Shown: positions 53,636-62,112 of the stretch, one piece after another
Position numbering within the stretch: the first letter of the stretch is position 1
How the letters are laid out: the number at the start of each line of letters is the position of its first letter
Assembly: GCF_002300165.1 (NCBI RefSeq)
Contig: NZ_MLCE01000002.1
Span: forward strand, 32,357 to 96,356
Reading direction: 5' to 3'
DNA from: Streptomyces sp. Tue6028
GTDB lineage: Bacteria > Actinomycetota > Actinomycetes > Streptomycetales > Streptomycetaceae
Length of the DNA stretch: 64,000 nucleotides
Position numbers and translations under genes: made by a program
The notes under the pieces: generated by a model
Databases searched by the model: none
Told to the model about the DNA's origin: nothing
Seen by the model: only the letters and a program-made list of their open reading frames with translations

Positions 53636-54508
53636 TCATCCACCGGCCCGCAGCCGGCGGAGCTGCTCGTCGAGGGGGCCGAGGCCGACGTCGCGCCGGC
53701 GCTCGTCGAGGGTCCGCGGCCGGCGCACGGGGTAGGGGCGCAGCGTCGCGGGGTCGACGCGGGTGCCGTAGTACTGGGGCCGGCCCAGTTCCACGGCACA
53801 GTGGTCGGCGATGTACGCGTGGTGGAGCGCGGGGCAGCGCCCGTCCGCCGCGGCGTCGGCGATCAGGTCGCGGCACTTCAGCTGGAAGTCCAGGCAGGGG
53901 GCGTGCAGCAGGATCATCAGCGCCGCCGTGGAAGCGGGCAGGCCGACCAGGTCGGCGGCGGGCCAGCCGTACCGGTGGACGACGGTGGCGAGGGCCTCGG
54001 CACCGTCCTCACGGCACCGGGCGAGGGCGGGGTGCCACCGAGGGCCGGATGCCGTCCGTGCCTGCCGCATCAGGCGTCGTTCCTCGTCCACCCGGCGCAG
54101 CAGTTCCGCGGCCAGCGCCGCCGCGAGTGCCGGAACCATCGGCCGCTCGGTCGTGAGCCCGGGCGACGCCGCCGCGGCGCCCACCGGGGGGTCGGACCGC
54201 GTCCGCCGGCCGAGCCCCGAGGCCGTCTCCCTGCCGGCGGCCTCCGAGGACGCGGGCGCCTCGCCGCCGATCGCCGAAGACGCAGGCGCAGACTCGGGCA
54301 AGGGCCGCCGCGGCTCGCAGACCGCCGCGGGCGCGAGCGGTACGCCGTCGGGCGGCGAGGGTGCGGGCCGCGCGGGTCGGCCGACCTCCGGGAACGCGAG
54401 CGGTGCCACGCCTGCCCTGGGCGTCGCGGGCCGCGCCTCCCCGTCGACCGCCGGAGGAACGGACAGCCCCTCCGAGCCGGTCGCCGGGCGCGTCGGCGAT
54501 CGGTTCAC
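53636..54508 (-). CDS. DUF6624 protein with Pro-rich N-terminus
   Basis: 290 residues from the GTG at 54508, which overlaps the upstream HATPase stop (GTGA). The first about 140 residues are Pro/Ala/Gly rich and low complexity. The DUF6624 domain follows (LRRVDEERRLMRQARTASGPRWHPALARCREDGAEALATVVHRYGWPAADLVGLPASTAALMILLHAPCLDFQLKC and ALHHAYIADHCAVELGRPQYYGT). The His and Asp residues in AYIADHCAVELGRPQ may bind metal. Its role is unknown; coupling with an HATPase suggests signalling. Confidence 0.7.
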   Translation of the reverse strand: MNRSPTRPATGSEGLSVPPAVDGEARPATPRAGVAPLAFPEVGRPARPAPSPPDGVPLAPAAVCEPRRPLPESAPASSAIGGEAPASSEAAGRETASGLGRRTRSDPPVGAAAASPGLTTERPMVPALAAALAAELLRRVDEERRLMRQARTASGPRWHPALARCREDGAEALATVVHRYGWPAADLVGLPASTAALMILLHAPCLDFQLKCRDLIADAAADGRCPALHHAYIADHCAVELGRPQYYGTRVDPATLRPYPVRRPRTLDERRRDVGLGPLDEQLRRLRAGG

Positions 54509-55146
54509 GGCAGTCCCTGGAGCACCAGCGTGAACCACACCTTCTTGCCGGTGAGGCCCGGGTCGGGCGGGGCCACGCCCCAGTCGTCGGTCAGGGCGGC
54601 CACGATGGCCAGCCCTCGCCCCGACTCCTCGGCGCCGTCCGCGGTGCGCGGCCGCGGCAGGAAGGGCGAGCGGTCGGCGACGGTGATGCGCAGCTCGCAC
54701 CGGGTGTACTCGACGGTGACGGTCACGGTGTCACCGCGGTCGGGGCTGCCGTGCTTGAGGGCGTTGCCGAACAGTTCGTCCGTCGCGAGGACAGCGTTGT
54801 CCAGGTGCTCGGGCGCGAGCCGGAGGTTCCTGAGGTGTTCGGTGACCATCGCCCGCAGGCGTGGCGAGCGGGAGGGGTGGGCCGGGACGGTGGTGCGCAG
54901 GAGGTGGGCCTGGTCCACGGGCGGCGCCGGGATCGCCCCGGACGCCGATGCCAGGAGCGGCACGGCGGGCACCGCGGTGAGGGGGATGTCGGCCGCCGCC
55001 TCCGAGGGCCGGGGCCGCGCCGCGGGCGTCAGGTCGTCCGCCCCGTGGTCGTCATACGCCGACGCGCGGCCGTCGGGCAGCCGCGCGTGGACGTCATCCG
55101 CCAGTGAGGGCGACGGCCCGCGGCGATGCGCCCTGGATGCCGTCAT
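54505..55146 (-). CDS. Anti-sigma-type HATPase with long N-terminal extension
   Basis: 213 residues from the ATG at 55146 (GGAGGATCG upstream). An Ala/Pro-rich N-terminal extension (about 1-85) precedes a GHKL domain: AVLATDELFGNALKHGSPDRG (N-box), RITVADRSPFLP (G1 position), SGRGLAIVAALTDDWGV (lid). As in the other small ATPases of this window, G1 is degenerate. It is the first gene of the pair with the DUF6624 gene at 53636. Partners unknown. Confidence 0.8.
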   Translation of the reverse strand: MTASRAHRRGPSPSLADDVHARLPDGRASAYDDHGADDLTPAARPRPSEAAADIPLTAVPAVPLLASASGAIPAPPVDQAHLLRTTVPAHPSRSPRLRAMVTEHLRNLRLAPEHLDNAVLATDELFGNALKHGSPDRGDTVTVTVEYTRCELRITVADRSPFLPRPRTADGAEESGRGLAIVAALTDDWGVAPPDPGLTGKKVWFTLVLQGLP

Positions 55147-55271
55147 CGATCCTCCTTCGGAGGCAGCACGGGTGGGGGGTCGGTCTGGATGGCTGCCCCA
55201 GCAGCCAACACGCCGGAGTAGCCGGGCGACCAGGGGGTATTCGGGTTGTCCGGTTGCAAGCACGTAGTGGC

Positions 55272-56114
55272 ATGGGATGTATGTTCGATCGCGTGAGGAA
55301 CGTGGACGGGGGGCGGACGGCGGTGTACGCGGAAGGCGACACCGGGTGGTCCGGCGTGCGCGGAAAGCGCGTACTGGTCACCGGCGGCACCCGGGGGCTC
55401 GGCGAGCAGATCGTGCGGCTGCTGTCCGCCGAGGGCGCGCGGGTGGCGACCTGCGCCCGCACGGCCCGTGACCTGGAGGCACTGACGGCGTCCCTGGACG
55501 CCGAGACGTTCACCCGGCCGCTCGACGTCACCGCGCCCGGTTCACTGGAAGACTTTGTCGTGGCCACGGCGAAACGTTTCGGCGGGCTGGACGGAGTGGT
55601 GGCCTGCGCGGGCGGGTCCCGCGGCGGCGGCATCGAGCAGGCGGCCCCCGACGACTGGGCGGCCACCTGGGAGGTCAACGTCGGCCACGCGGCCCGGCTG
55701 GTACGGGCGGCCGTCCCGCACCTGCGGGCGGCGGGCGGCGGCTCGGTCGTGGTGATCTCGTCGATCTCCGGCTGGAAGCCGGGTCCGCCGGCCCAGTACG
55801 GGGTCGCGAAGTCCGCGCAGATCCATCTGGCCGCCTCGCTCGCCCGGGAGCTCGGCCCGGACAACATCAGGGTCAACGCCGTCTCCCCCGGCTCCATGCT
55901 CATCCCGGGCCGGCGCTGGGACCGGATGCGCCGGGAGGACCCCGAGGCGTTCGCCCACTTCGTCGCGGCGGAGCTGCCGGGCGGCGGGCCGGTGGCACCG
56001 CAGGAGGTCGCCAGGGTGGTGGCGTTCCTGCTGTCCGACTGGTCGAGCGGGATCTCCGGTGCCCATCTGCCGGTGGACCGGGCTCAGAACGCGCCGTCCC
56101 CGGACGGCTACTGA
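55272..56114 (+). CDS. Short-chain dehydrogenase/reductase
   Basis: 280 residues from the ATG at 55272; ATG 55281 and a GTG at about 55293 are possible. Rossmann fold: KRVLVTGGTRGLGEQIVRLL (cofactor), VACAGGSRGG, SVVVISSISGWKPGPPAQYGVAKSA with the catalytic Ser and the Y-G-V-A-K motif, and NAVSPGSMLIPG. It is a classical SDR acting on an unknown alcohol or ketone. It lies divergently to the HATPase/DUF6624 pair and convergent to the TPR regulator at 56170. Conserved catalytic residues support activity. Confidence 0.9.
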   Translation: MGCMFDRVRNVDGGRTAVYAEGDTGWSGVRGKRVLVTGGTRGLGEQIVRLLSAEGARVATCARTARDLEALTASLDAETFTRPLDVTAPGSLEDFVVATAKRFGGLDGVVACAGGSRGGGIEQAAPDDWAATWEVNVGHAARLVRAAVPHLRAAGGGSVVVISSISGWKPGPPAQYGVAKSAQIHLAASLARELGPDNIRVNAVSPGSMLIPGRRWDRMRREDPEAFAHFVAAELPGGGPVAPQEVARVVAFLLSDWSSGISGAHLPVDRAQNAPSPDGY

Positions 56115-56169
56115 GGCACCGGATCGGGGACCGACTCACCGGGAGGACCGGCGGCGCCCCGGTCCCGGG

Positions 56170-57582
56170 TCACGCCGCCACCCCCAGCACGGCACGCGAC
56201 CTGCGCTCGAACTCCTGCACCACGGGCTCGTGACGGCGCGGCTCCAGCCGCCTGCGGAAGTCCCGCAGGGCCTGGATCGACCGCTCGCTGTGCACGGTGC
56301 TGAGGGTGTCGAGCGCCTCGGTCGCGGTGCCGACCGCCTCGTCCAGACGGTCCTGCTGGAGATGTGCGGTCGCCAGGACGGAGCGGCTGATGGCCTGGCG
56401 CCGACGCCGGTCGGGGTTGGCACTGAGCGACTCGCTCGCCGTGCGCTCCGCCTGCGCGGCCAGACCCAGGTCGCGGAAGCACAGGGCGGACTCGGCCTGG
56501 AGATAGTGGTGGTCGAGATAGCGGACCCACACCGACTCCTGCGCGGGCCCCTTGCTCGCCTCCAGCTGCCGGTCGGCCAGGCGCAGCGCCTCGGAGGCCT
56601 CGCCGTGGCGGCCCTGCGCGGCGTGACCGCGGGCGGCCATGGCGTACAGGCGCATCAGCCCCAGGGGACTGCCCGCTCCCTGCGCGGTGACGATCCCCGC
56701 GCGGGCGAGGGCCACCCCTTCGTCCGGCCGGCCGAGGTTGGTGGCCAGGTGGGAGAGGCCGGCCAGGATCTGACCGCCGAGCACCCGGTCGCGGCCCTCC
56801 GCGCACAGTCTCAGTGCCTGCGTCATATAGCGCTGCGCCAGGCCGTACTCCCCCGCGTCGTACGAGCTCCAGCCGGCCATCGCGGCAAGGCGCGCGGCGG
56901 CGGCGTACAGCTGTCGGCGCAGGTGGGACGGCGTGCCCCGGCGCTGGAGCATGGGGACGACCTCGGTGGAGAGGTAGTGCACGATGCTGGTGCGCACTCC
57001 ACCGCCGCCGTAGTGGTTGTCCATCTGGTCGAACATGGCGATCATCGCGTGCACCTGCTCGACCGGTCCGTCGCTCGCCGCCGGCGTCGGACGCCCGGAC
57101 TCCTGTTGCTCCAGCAGCCACAGCAGCCATGCGCGTTGGGGATTCGTCAGTGCGGCGGCCACGAAGGGGACCGAGCCGAGGAGGCTGCGGCGGGAGATGT
57201 CGGTGGACCCCAGTTCCGCCAGGGTGTGAAGGGTTTCTGCCACGTCTTCGCCATAGACGAGCGCCCTGCTCGTGACGGGGCGCTGCTGATCGGAATGGAA
57301 GCCCAGGTCCGCGGGGGACACGGCGCGGCCGAGCCGCTCGGACAGCACGGCGGCGATCAACTCCGGCGTGGTGCCGCGCGGTTGCTGACCCTGGAGCCAG
57401 CGGGTGACCGACGCCTTGTCGTAGTGGGAGTCCGTGCCCTGACGGCGCCCGAGCTCGTTGACCCGCAGGGCGAGTGAGGCGTAGGAACAGCCGGCCTCCT
57501 TGAGGGTGGCCGCCAGCACCTTGTTGCCCCCGGCGGGGGCTTTGCCGGCGTTCCTTGCTTGTCCGTCGGTCACGGTGGCCAT
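56170..57582 (-). CDS. HTH-TPR transcriptional regulator
   Basis: 470 residues. The N-terminal about 100 residues form a DNA-binding region (LKEAGCSYASLALRVNELGRRQGTDSHYDKASVTRWLQGQQPRG), followed by a Ser/Arg linker and a series of TPR-like helices (about 170-460; LYAAAARLAAMAGWSSYDAGEYGLAQRYMTQALRLC, DRVLGGQILAGLSHLATNLGRPDEGVALARAGI). These are the marks of the large Streptomyces XRE/TPR regulator family. A TAT-like SRRSLLG segment within the linker probably has no export meaning. The promoter region upstream contains the palindrome at 57741, shared with the divergent XRE gene. Confidence 0.9.
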   Translation of the reverse strand: MATVTDGQARNAGKAPAGGNKVLAATLKEAGCSYASLALRVNELGRRQGTDSHYDKASVTRWLQGQQPRGTTPELIAAVLSERLGRAVSPADLGFHSDQQRPVTSRALVYGEDVAETLHTLAELGSTDISRRSLLGSVPFVAAALTNPQRAWLLWLLEQQESGRPTPAASDGPVEQVHAMIAMFDQMDNHYGGGGVRTSIVHYLSTEVVPMLQRRGTPSHLRRQLYAAAARLAAMAGWSSYDAGEYGLAQRYMTQALRLCAEGRDRVLGGQILAGLSHLATNLGRPDEGVALARAGIVTAQGAGSPLGLMRLYAMAARGHAAQGRHGEASEALRLADRQLEASKGPAQESVWVRYLDHHYLQAESALCFRDLGLAAQAERTASESLSANPDRRRRQAISRSVLATAHLQQDRLDEAVGTATEALDTLSTVHSERSIQALRDFRRRLEPRRHEPVVQEFERRSRAVLGVAA

Positions 57583-57740
57583 CCCCGTCTCGCCTCACGT
57601 CCGCGTGCGGCTGCGCCGGTCGGCTCGTCTGGCGGGACGTCATGTCCCTTACCCGAGGGCGCAGTTGTCTGTGACCGAAGCCGAATGTGCGACAGGTCAC
57701 TCGATCACTATGGTCGCCGACAGACTCAACGTGCAAGCTG

Positions 57741-57761
57741 CGTTCTGATAATTTCAGAACG
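57741..57761. promoter_or_regulatory. Perfect palindrome between divergent regulators
   Basis: CGTTCTGA-N5-TCAGAACG: 8-bp arms, no mismatch, spacer TAATT. It lies 158 nt from the TPR regulator start and 75 nt from the XRE start. It suits a homodimeric HTH protein and is a candidate autoregulatory operator for either neighbour. Confidence 0.6.
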
Positions 57762-57836
57762 ATTCGCATCGCCCTGTCTCTGTCAGGAAGCGCGTGGCAC
57801 ACTGCACGCTGTGACAGCCGTCCCGGGAGGTAGGAC

Positions 57837-58703
57837 GTGAGCGAGAACCGCCCTGGCGGCAGCGCGCCGACCGTCCTGCGAATGGTCCTCGGAAAACGAC
57901 TGCGTCACCTGAGGGAACAGGCGGGCGTGTCGTTCGAGGACGCGGCACGCGCGATCGAGGTCACTCCCCTGACGGTGCGGCGGATCGAGAAGGCCGAGGT
58001 CGGACTCCGCATCCCGTACGTGCGGGAGTTGCTGCACACGTACGGCGTGCCGGCCGCGGAGATCGACGACTTCCTCGCGATGGCCAGGGAGGCCAACCAG
58101 CCGGGGTGGTGGTACAAGTACCGCGACGTACTGCCCGAGTGGTTCAGCGCCTACGTGAGCCTGGAGAGCGAGGCGAGCGTCATCCGCCTCTACGAACCCC
58201 ACTACGTTCCCGGCCTGTTGCAGACGCACGAGTACGCCACCGCGCTCATGCGCGTCGGCTTTCCCAACGAGTCGAAGGAGGAGATCGCCCGCCGCGTCGC
58301 CCTGCGGGTCAAACGTCAGGACCTGCTCGCCAAGCCGGACGCGCCCGCCGTCTGGGCCATTCTGGACGAGACGGTACTGCGCCGGCCGGTGGGCGGAGCC
58401 GAGGTGATGCGCGCCCAGATCGACCGGTTGCACGAGGCTCTGGACATGCCGAAGGTCCGGATCCAGATCATGCGCTTCGGCGTGGGTGCGCACCCGGGGG
58501 CGTTCGGACCCTTCCACCACTTCCGCTTCGGCTTCTCCGAACTCCCCGACGTCGTCTACACGGAGAGCCTGGCCGGCGCGGTCTACGTCGACCGGCCGGA
58601 CGACGTCGTCAGCTATCTCGAAGTACTGGACCGGATGTCCGTGCAGGCGGAACCGGTCGCTCGGACCAGGGCCATCCTGGGTGAACTGCGTAAGGAGTTG
58701 TGA
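57837..58703 (+). CDS. XRE-family regulator with DUF5753
   Basis: 288 residues from the GTG at 57837 (GGGAGGT upstream). An XRE HTH (about 15-75; LGKRLRHLREQAGVSFEDAARAIEVTPLTVRRIEKAEVGLRI) and a DUF5753 domain (about 100-280; IRLYEPHYVPGLLQTHEYATALM, KRQDLLAKPDAPAVWAILDETVLRRPVGG). This pair with a DUF397 gene directly downstream (3 nt) is the WhiJ-like module that controls Streptomyces development or antibiotic production. The protein represses targets until the DUF397 partner relieves it. The DUF397 gene begins at 58707. Confidence 0.92.
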   Translation: MSENRPGGSAPTVLRMVLGKRLRHLREQAGVSFEDAARAIEVTPLTVRRIEKAEVGLRIPYVRELLHTYGVPAAEIDDFLAMAREANQPGWWYKYRDVLPEWFSAYVSLESEASVIRLYEPHYVPGLLQTHEYATALMRVGFPNESKEEIARRVALRVKRQDLLAKPDAPAVWAILDETVLRRPVGGAEVMRAQIDRLHEALDMPKVRIQIMRFGVGAHPGAFGPFHHFRFGFSELPDVVYTESLAGAVYVDRPDDVVSYLEVLDRMSVQAEPVARTRAILGELRKEL

Positions 58704-58706
58704 TCC

Positions 58707-58943
58707 ATGGGATCCGTCCACAGCGGCATGTCCGCCGCCGAACTGGGAACCGAGGGCTGGGTCAAGCCCTGGAGCGGCACGAACGGCGGAAGCTGCGTCG
58801 AGGCCAAGCGGCTGCCGGACGGCAGCGTCGCCCTGCGTCAGTCCAAGGATCCCGAGGGGCCCGCGCTGGTCTACTCCCGCGACGAGATGATCGCGTTCCT
58901 CCAGGGCGCCAAGTCCGGCCAGGCCGACTTCCTCATCGCCTGA
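58707..58943 (+). CDS. DUF397 protein
   Basis: 78 residues. DUF397 motif: WVKPWSGTNGGSCVEAKRLPDGSVALRQSKDPEGPALVYSRDEMIAFLQGAKSGQADFL. The gene starts 3 nt after the XRE stop, so it is co-transcribed and probably translationally coupled. DUF397 proteins bind and modulate their DUF5753 regulator. The family is nearly confined to filamentous actinobacteria. Confidence 0.95.
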   Translation: MGSVHSGMSAAELGTEGWVKPWSGTNGGSCVEAKRLPDGSVALRQSKDPEGPALVYSRDEMIAFLQGAKSGQADFLIA

Positions 58944-59044
58944 GCCGCGGCACCGCACGGGGCCGCAGCAGACCCGCCGGGCCCGCGGCCCTGACGGAGT
59001 GCCGCGTTCCGCACCGGCCCCGCACCACTACGCCCGCACAACCG

Positions 59045-59081
59045 GACAACCCGCACGCACACTCCCGGCGTGCGGGTTGTC
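59045..59081 (+). terminator. Terminator after the XRE/DUF397 pair
   Basis: Perfect 14-bp stem GACAACCCGCACGC/GCGTGCGGGTTGTC with a 9-nt loop. The rest of 58944-59128 shows no gene. Confidence 0.8.
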
Positions 59082-59128
59082 GCCTTCACACTGGTGGCGT
59101 CGTTCGTCCAGGAGGGTGCAGGAGGGGA

Positions 59129-59641
59129 GTGGGTGCGGGGATGATCCTCCACCAGGCCCTCGCGCGCTGCCGGACGCTGGTCGTCGAGGGCCCCGACGGC
59201 ATCGGCAGGAGCGGTCTGATCGCGGACCTGGCCCGGGAGGGATTCCTGATCCGCCGCTCGCGCGGACACCTCCACCATGTGGACCCCACCCAGCCGTACC
59301 GTGAACTCCTCGCCGCCCCGGGCCGGTTGGCCATCGACGGCAGTCTCGTCCATGAACTGGTCTACGGGCCGCTGCGCCGAGGGCGCTCGCGGGTCACCTG
59401 GATCCAGGCGCTCGACTTCGCGGAGGCGGTGGCCGAACGCGACGGCGCCCTCCTGCACGTCACCGGCGAGGCCGACGACACCGAGGCGGTCGACGCGTAC
59501 GAGCGGGCCCTGCGCACCCTTTCCCAGCACGTCCCCGTGATCACCCTCGACACCATGGACCCGGGCCGCCCGGTCCGCGCCCCCGCACCTCCCTCCATCT
59601 CTCAACTCGGCTGTTATACAAAGACGTTGACGATAAGTTGA
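59129..59641 (+). CDS. P-loop nucleotide kinase-like protein with Arg in Walker A
   Basis: 170 residues from the GTG at 59129 (GGAGGGGA just before), or 166 from the ATG at 59141. Walker A-like motif GPDGIGRS near residue 20, with Arg where the canonical Lys should be. The rest resembles small thymidylate-kinase-like or phage-type nucleotide kinases (LIADLAREGFLIRRSRGHLHHVDPTQPYRELL, IDGSLVHELVYGPLRRGRS). The Lys-to-Arg change may abolish or alter activity. The stop overlaps the ATG at 59641 (TGATG), but the preferred start of the next gene lies 36 nt further on. Confidence 0.6.
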   Translation: MGAGMILHQALARCRTLVVEGPDGIGRSGLIADLAREGFLIRRSRGHLHHVDPTQPYRELLAAPGRLAIDGSLVHELVYGPLRRGRSRVTWIQALDFAEAVAERDGALLHVTGEADDTEAVDAYERALRTLSQHVPVITLDTMDPGRPVRAPAPPSISQLGCYTKTLTIS

Positions 59642-59676
59642 TGACCGACCGCGTGACGCACGGCAGGAGACTTCCC

Positions 59677-60486
59677 ATGGCAGACGGCCAGTCCACCCCC
59701 GACCAAGAGGCGCTGTCCAAGATCGACACCACGGTGCCGCACTCCGCCCGCATCTGGAACTACTGGATGGGCGGCAAGGACAACTACGAGGTCGACCGGG
59801 TGGCGGGCGACGCCTACCGTGAAGTCGCCCCCAACATCGAGACGATGGCCCGCGCCTCGCGCGGCTATCTGATCCGCACGGTCACCTTCGTGGCCGAGGA
59901 GCGCGGCATCCGTCAGTTCCTCGACATCGGCACCGGCCTTCCCACGTACGACAACACCCACCAGGTCGCACAACGCGTGGCACCGGAGTCCCGCATCGTC
60001 TACGTCGACAACGACCCGCTGGTGCTCCGTCACGCGCAGGCGCTGCTCACCAGCACGCCCGAGGGCGTCACCGACTACATCGACGCGGACCTGCACGAGC
60101 CCGAGAAGATCATCGAGACGGCGAGCCGCATCCTGGACTTCGACCGGCCCGTCGCCCTCATGCTCATGGGCATCCTGGGCCACATCCAGGACTACGAGGA
60201 GGCCAAGTCGATCGTCCGCCGGCTCCAGGCCGCCCTGCCCTCCGGCAGCTACTTCGTGCACTACGACAGCACGGACACCGACGCGGCGCTCAAGGAGGCC
60301 CAGCAGGGGTACGACGACACCGGCGCGATTCCGTACGTGCTGCGCAGCCCCGACCAGATCACGGCCTACTACGAAGGCCTCGAACTGATCGAGCCCGGCA
60401 TCGTGTCGTGCCCGCTGTGGCGCCCGGAGCCGGGTACCTCGCCCGAGCTCACGGACGTCCACGGAGGCGTTGCCCGCAAACCGTGA
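59677..60486 (+). CDS. DUF574-type SAM-dependent methyltransferase
   Basis: 269 residues from the ATG at 59677 (GGAGACTTCCC, a good Shine-Dalgarno sequence); an ATG at 59641 overlaps the previous stop. DUF574 signatures: STPDQEALSKIDTTVPHSARIWNYWMGGKDNYEVDRVAGD, FLDIGTGLPTYDNTHQVAQ (SAM motif I), RIVYVDNDPLVLRHAQAL, GVTDYIDADLHEPEKI. The family is expanded in Streptomyces; substrates unknown. It ends exactly where the convergent oxidase ends. Confidence 0.92.
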   Translation: MADGQSTPDQEALSKIDTTVPHSARIWNYWMGGKDNYEVDRVAGDAYREVAPNIETMARASRGYLIRTVTFVAEERGIRQFLDIGTGLPTYDNTHQVAQRVAPESRIVYVDNDPLVLRHAQALLTSTPEGVTDYIDADLHEPEKIIETASRILDFDRPVALMLMGILGHIQDYEEAKSIVRRLQAALPSGSYFVHYDSTDTDAALKEAQQGYDDTGAIPYVLRSPDQITAYYEGLELIEPGIVSCPLWRPEPGTSPELTDVHGGVARKP

Positions 60487-61881
60487 TCAGGCCTGCGGCG
60501 GCTGGATGTTCTGGTTCAGGCGGAACACGTTGCCCGGGTCGTACGCGGCCTTGACCTGGGCCAGCCGGGCGTAGTTGTCGCGATAGCTGGCCCGCACCCG
60601 ATCCTGGCCCTCGTCCATCATCATGTTCACGTAGCCGCCGCCCGCGGAGTACGGCTGCAAGGCGTCGGAGTAGTCGACGCTCCACTGCCTGACGAGGTCG
60701 GCGTTGGCCGGGTCGGGGTCCACACCCGCATAGACGGCCGACCAGCCGGAGCTGCGGTAGCTCCACGCGGTGTCCGTCGGCGCGTGGTCGTGCACGGCCC
60801 CGTCGATGGGGTACATGTGCATCGTGGACTTCCAGGTCGGCATCTCGGCACCGAACTTGGCGTGCAGGTCGATCGCCTCGGCGGGGAGCGCGTCGATGAA
60901 ACCCGCTCGCCAGTACCACTGGTCGCCGGGCGGGTAGACCCCGTCGAACGCGGACTGGAGCGCGGGGTGCGGCATCGGCGCCGGGCCGTGCAGCAGCGGT
61001 TCGGGCAGGGCGTCGAGGAGCGGCGCCATGTCCCGGGCCGCCGCGTCCGTGTCGTCGCCGATGCGGCACCACATGACCCCGCACACCTTGCGCAGGTGGA
61101 GTTCCTCCGGGAACGGCGGCGCGGGCGGCACCGAGGTGAACAGGAAGAAGCCGCCGAGTTCGCGGGGCGCGTGCGGGATGAAGTCCCGGTAGGCGGTGAG
61201 GACTTCGGCGCCCATGTCGACGGGCCAGAAGGTGGGGCCGGCGACGACCGTGTTCACGTCGTGCAGGCCGAACAGGAACGAGGTGACGACTCCGAAGTTC
61301 CCGCCGCCCCCGCGGAGCGCCCAGTACAGGTCGGGGTTCTCGTCCGCGCTCGCGCGCACCTTCTCCCCGCTCGCCAGGACGACATCGGCGGCGAGGAGGT
61401 TGTCGATGGACAGTCCGCACTTGCGGGTGAGGTGTCCGAGGCCGCCGCCGAGCGTGATGCCGCCGACGCCCGTCGTGGAGATGATGCCGCTGGGCGCGGC
61501 GAGCCCGTGCTCGTGGGTGGCACGGTCGACCTCGCCGAGACGGCAGCCGCCGCCGACGCGTGCGGTACGGGCCTGCGGATCGACCTCGATGTCGTTCATC
61601 GGCGTGAGGTCGAGGACCACCCCGTCGTCGCACGTTCCCATTCCCGCGCCGTGATGGCCGCCGCCGCGTACCGCCAGCGGAAGGTCGTGGTCCCGGGCGA
61701 AGCCGATGACCAGGGCGACGTCCTCGGGAGTGGCGCAACTCGCCACCAGGGCGGGCCTGCGGTCGATCATCGCGTTGTAGACGGCGCGCGCCTCGTCGTA
61801 CCCGGGATCGTCGGGGCCGATCAACGTCCCCTGGAATCCGGGGAGTTCCTGCCGTGCAGCCTGTGCCGGTGTAGTGGACAT
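60487..61881 (-). CDS. BBE-like FAD-linked oxidase
   Basis: 464 residues from the ATG at 61881; an upstream ATG at 61887 would sit on the GGGGG. PCMH FAD domain: VRGGGHHGAGMGTCDDGVVLDL with H76 likely carrying covalent FAD. The place of the second covalent Cys in bicovalent members reads SGIISTTGVGG (no Cys), so a single His link is expected. C-terminal berberine-bridge-enzyme tail: YDPGNVFRLNQNIQP. Such enzymes oxidise sugars, lactones or alkaloids with O2. Substrate unknown; no signal peptide, so it is probably cytoplasmic. Confidence 0.88.
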   Translation of the reverse strand: MSTTPAQAARQELPGFQGTLIGPDDPGYDEARAVYNAMIDRRPALVASCATPEDVALVIGFARDHDLPLAVRGGGHHGAGMGTCDDGVVLDLTPMNDIEVDPQARTARVGGGCRLGEVDRATHEHGLAAPSGIISTTGVGGITLGGGLGHLTRKCGLSIDNLLAADVVLASGEKVRASADENPDLYWALRGGGGNFGVVTSFLFGLHDVNTVVAGPTFWPVDMGAEVLTAYRDFIPHAPRELGGFFLFTSVPPAPPFPEELHLRKVCGVMWCRIGDDTDAAARDMAPLLDALPEPLLHGPAPMPHPALQSAFDGVYPPGDQWYWRAGFIDALPAEAIDLHAKFGAEMPTWKSTMHMYPIDGAVHDHAPTDTAWSYRSSGWSAVYAGVDPDPANADLVRQWSVDYSDALQPYSAGGGYVNMMMDEGQDRVRASYRDNYARLAQVKAAYDPGNVFRLNQNIQPPQA

Positions 61882-62032
61882 GTGCATCCCCCGTGTCTGG
61901 GGACCGGTTCCGGGGGCGCCAGGTCCGGGCCCCGGCTCCAGTTTCCCCCCATTGCGCGCCTCGTGCCTGTTCTGGTCTCCGGCCGCACCGAGCAGGCCCC
62001 GCCACCGGGCTCGAACGGCCCGCCCGCCGCGG

Positions 62033-62079
62033 GAACGCCGAACGCGTCGATCCGTGCCGGATCGACGCGTTCGGCGTTC
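62033..62079 (-). terminator. Long perfect hairpin (21-bp stem)
   Basis: A 21-bp perfect stem with a 5-nt loop (GTGCC). It lies 34 nt past the stop of the HATPase-like gene at 62113-62628 on the minus strand and is a very strong terminator. The rest of 61882-62112 is the promoter side of the BBE-like gene; no gene seen. Confidence 0.88.
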
Positions 62080-62112
62080 GGGGTGGCCGGGTGGTCCGGC
62101 GCCGTCAGGGGA

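Noticed and set aside
60487..61881. Bicovalent flavin (His plus Cys) in the BBE-like oxidase
   Set aside because: C113 is not at the canonical second position; the segment that should hold the Cys reads IISTTGVGG. Only the His link is supported.
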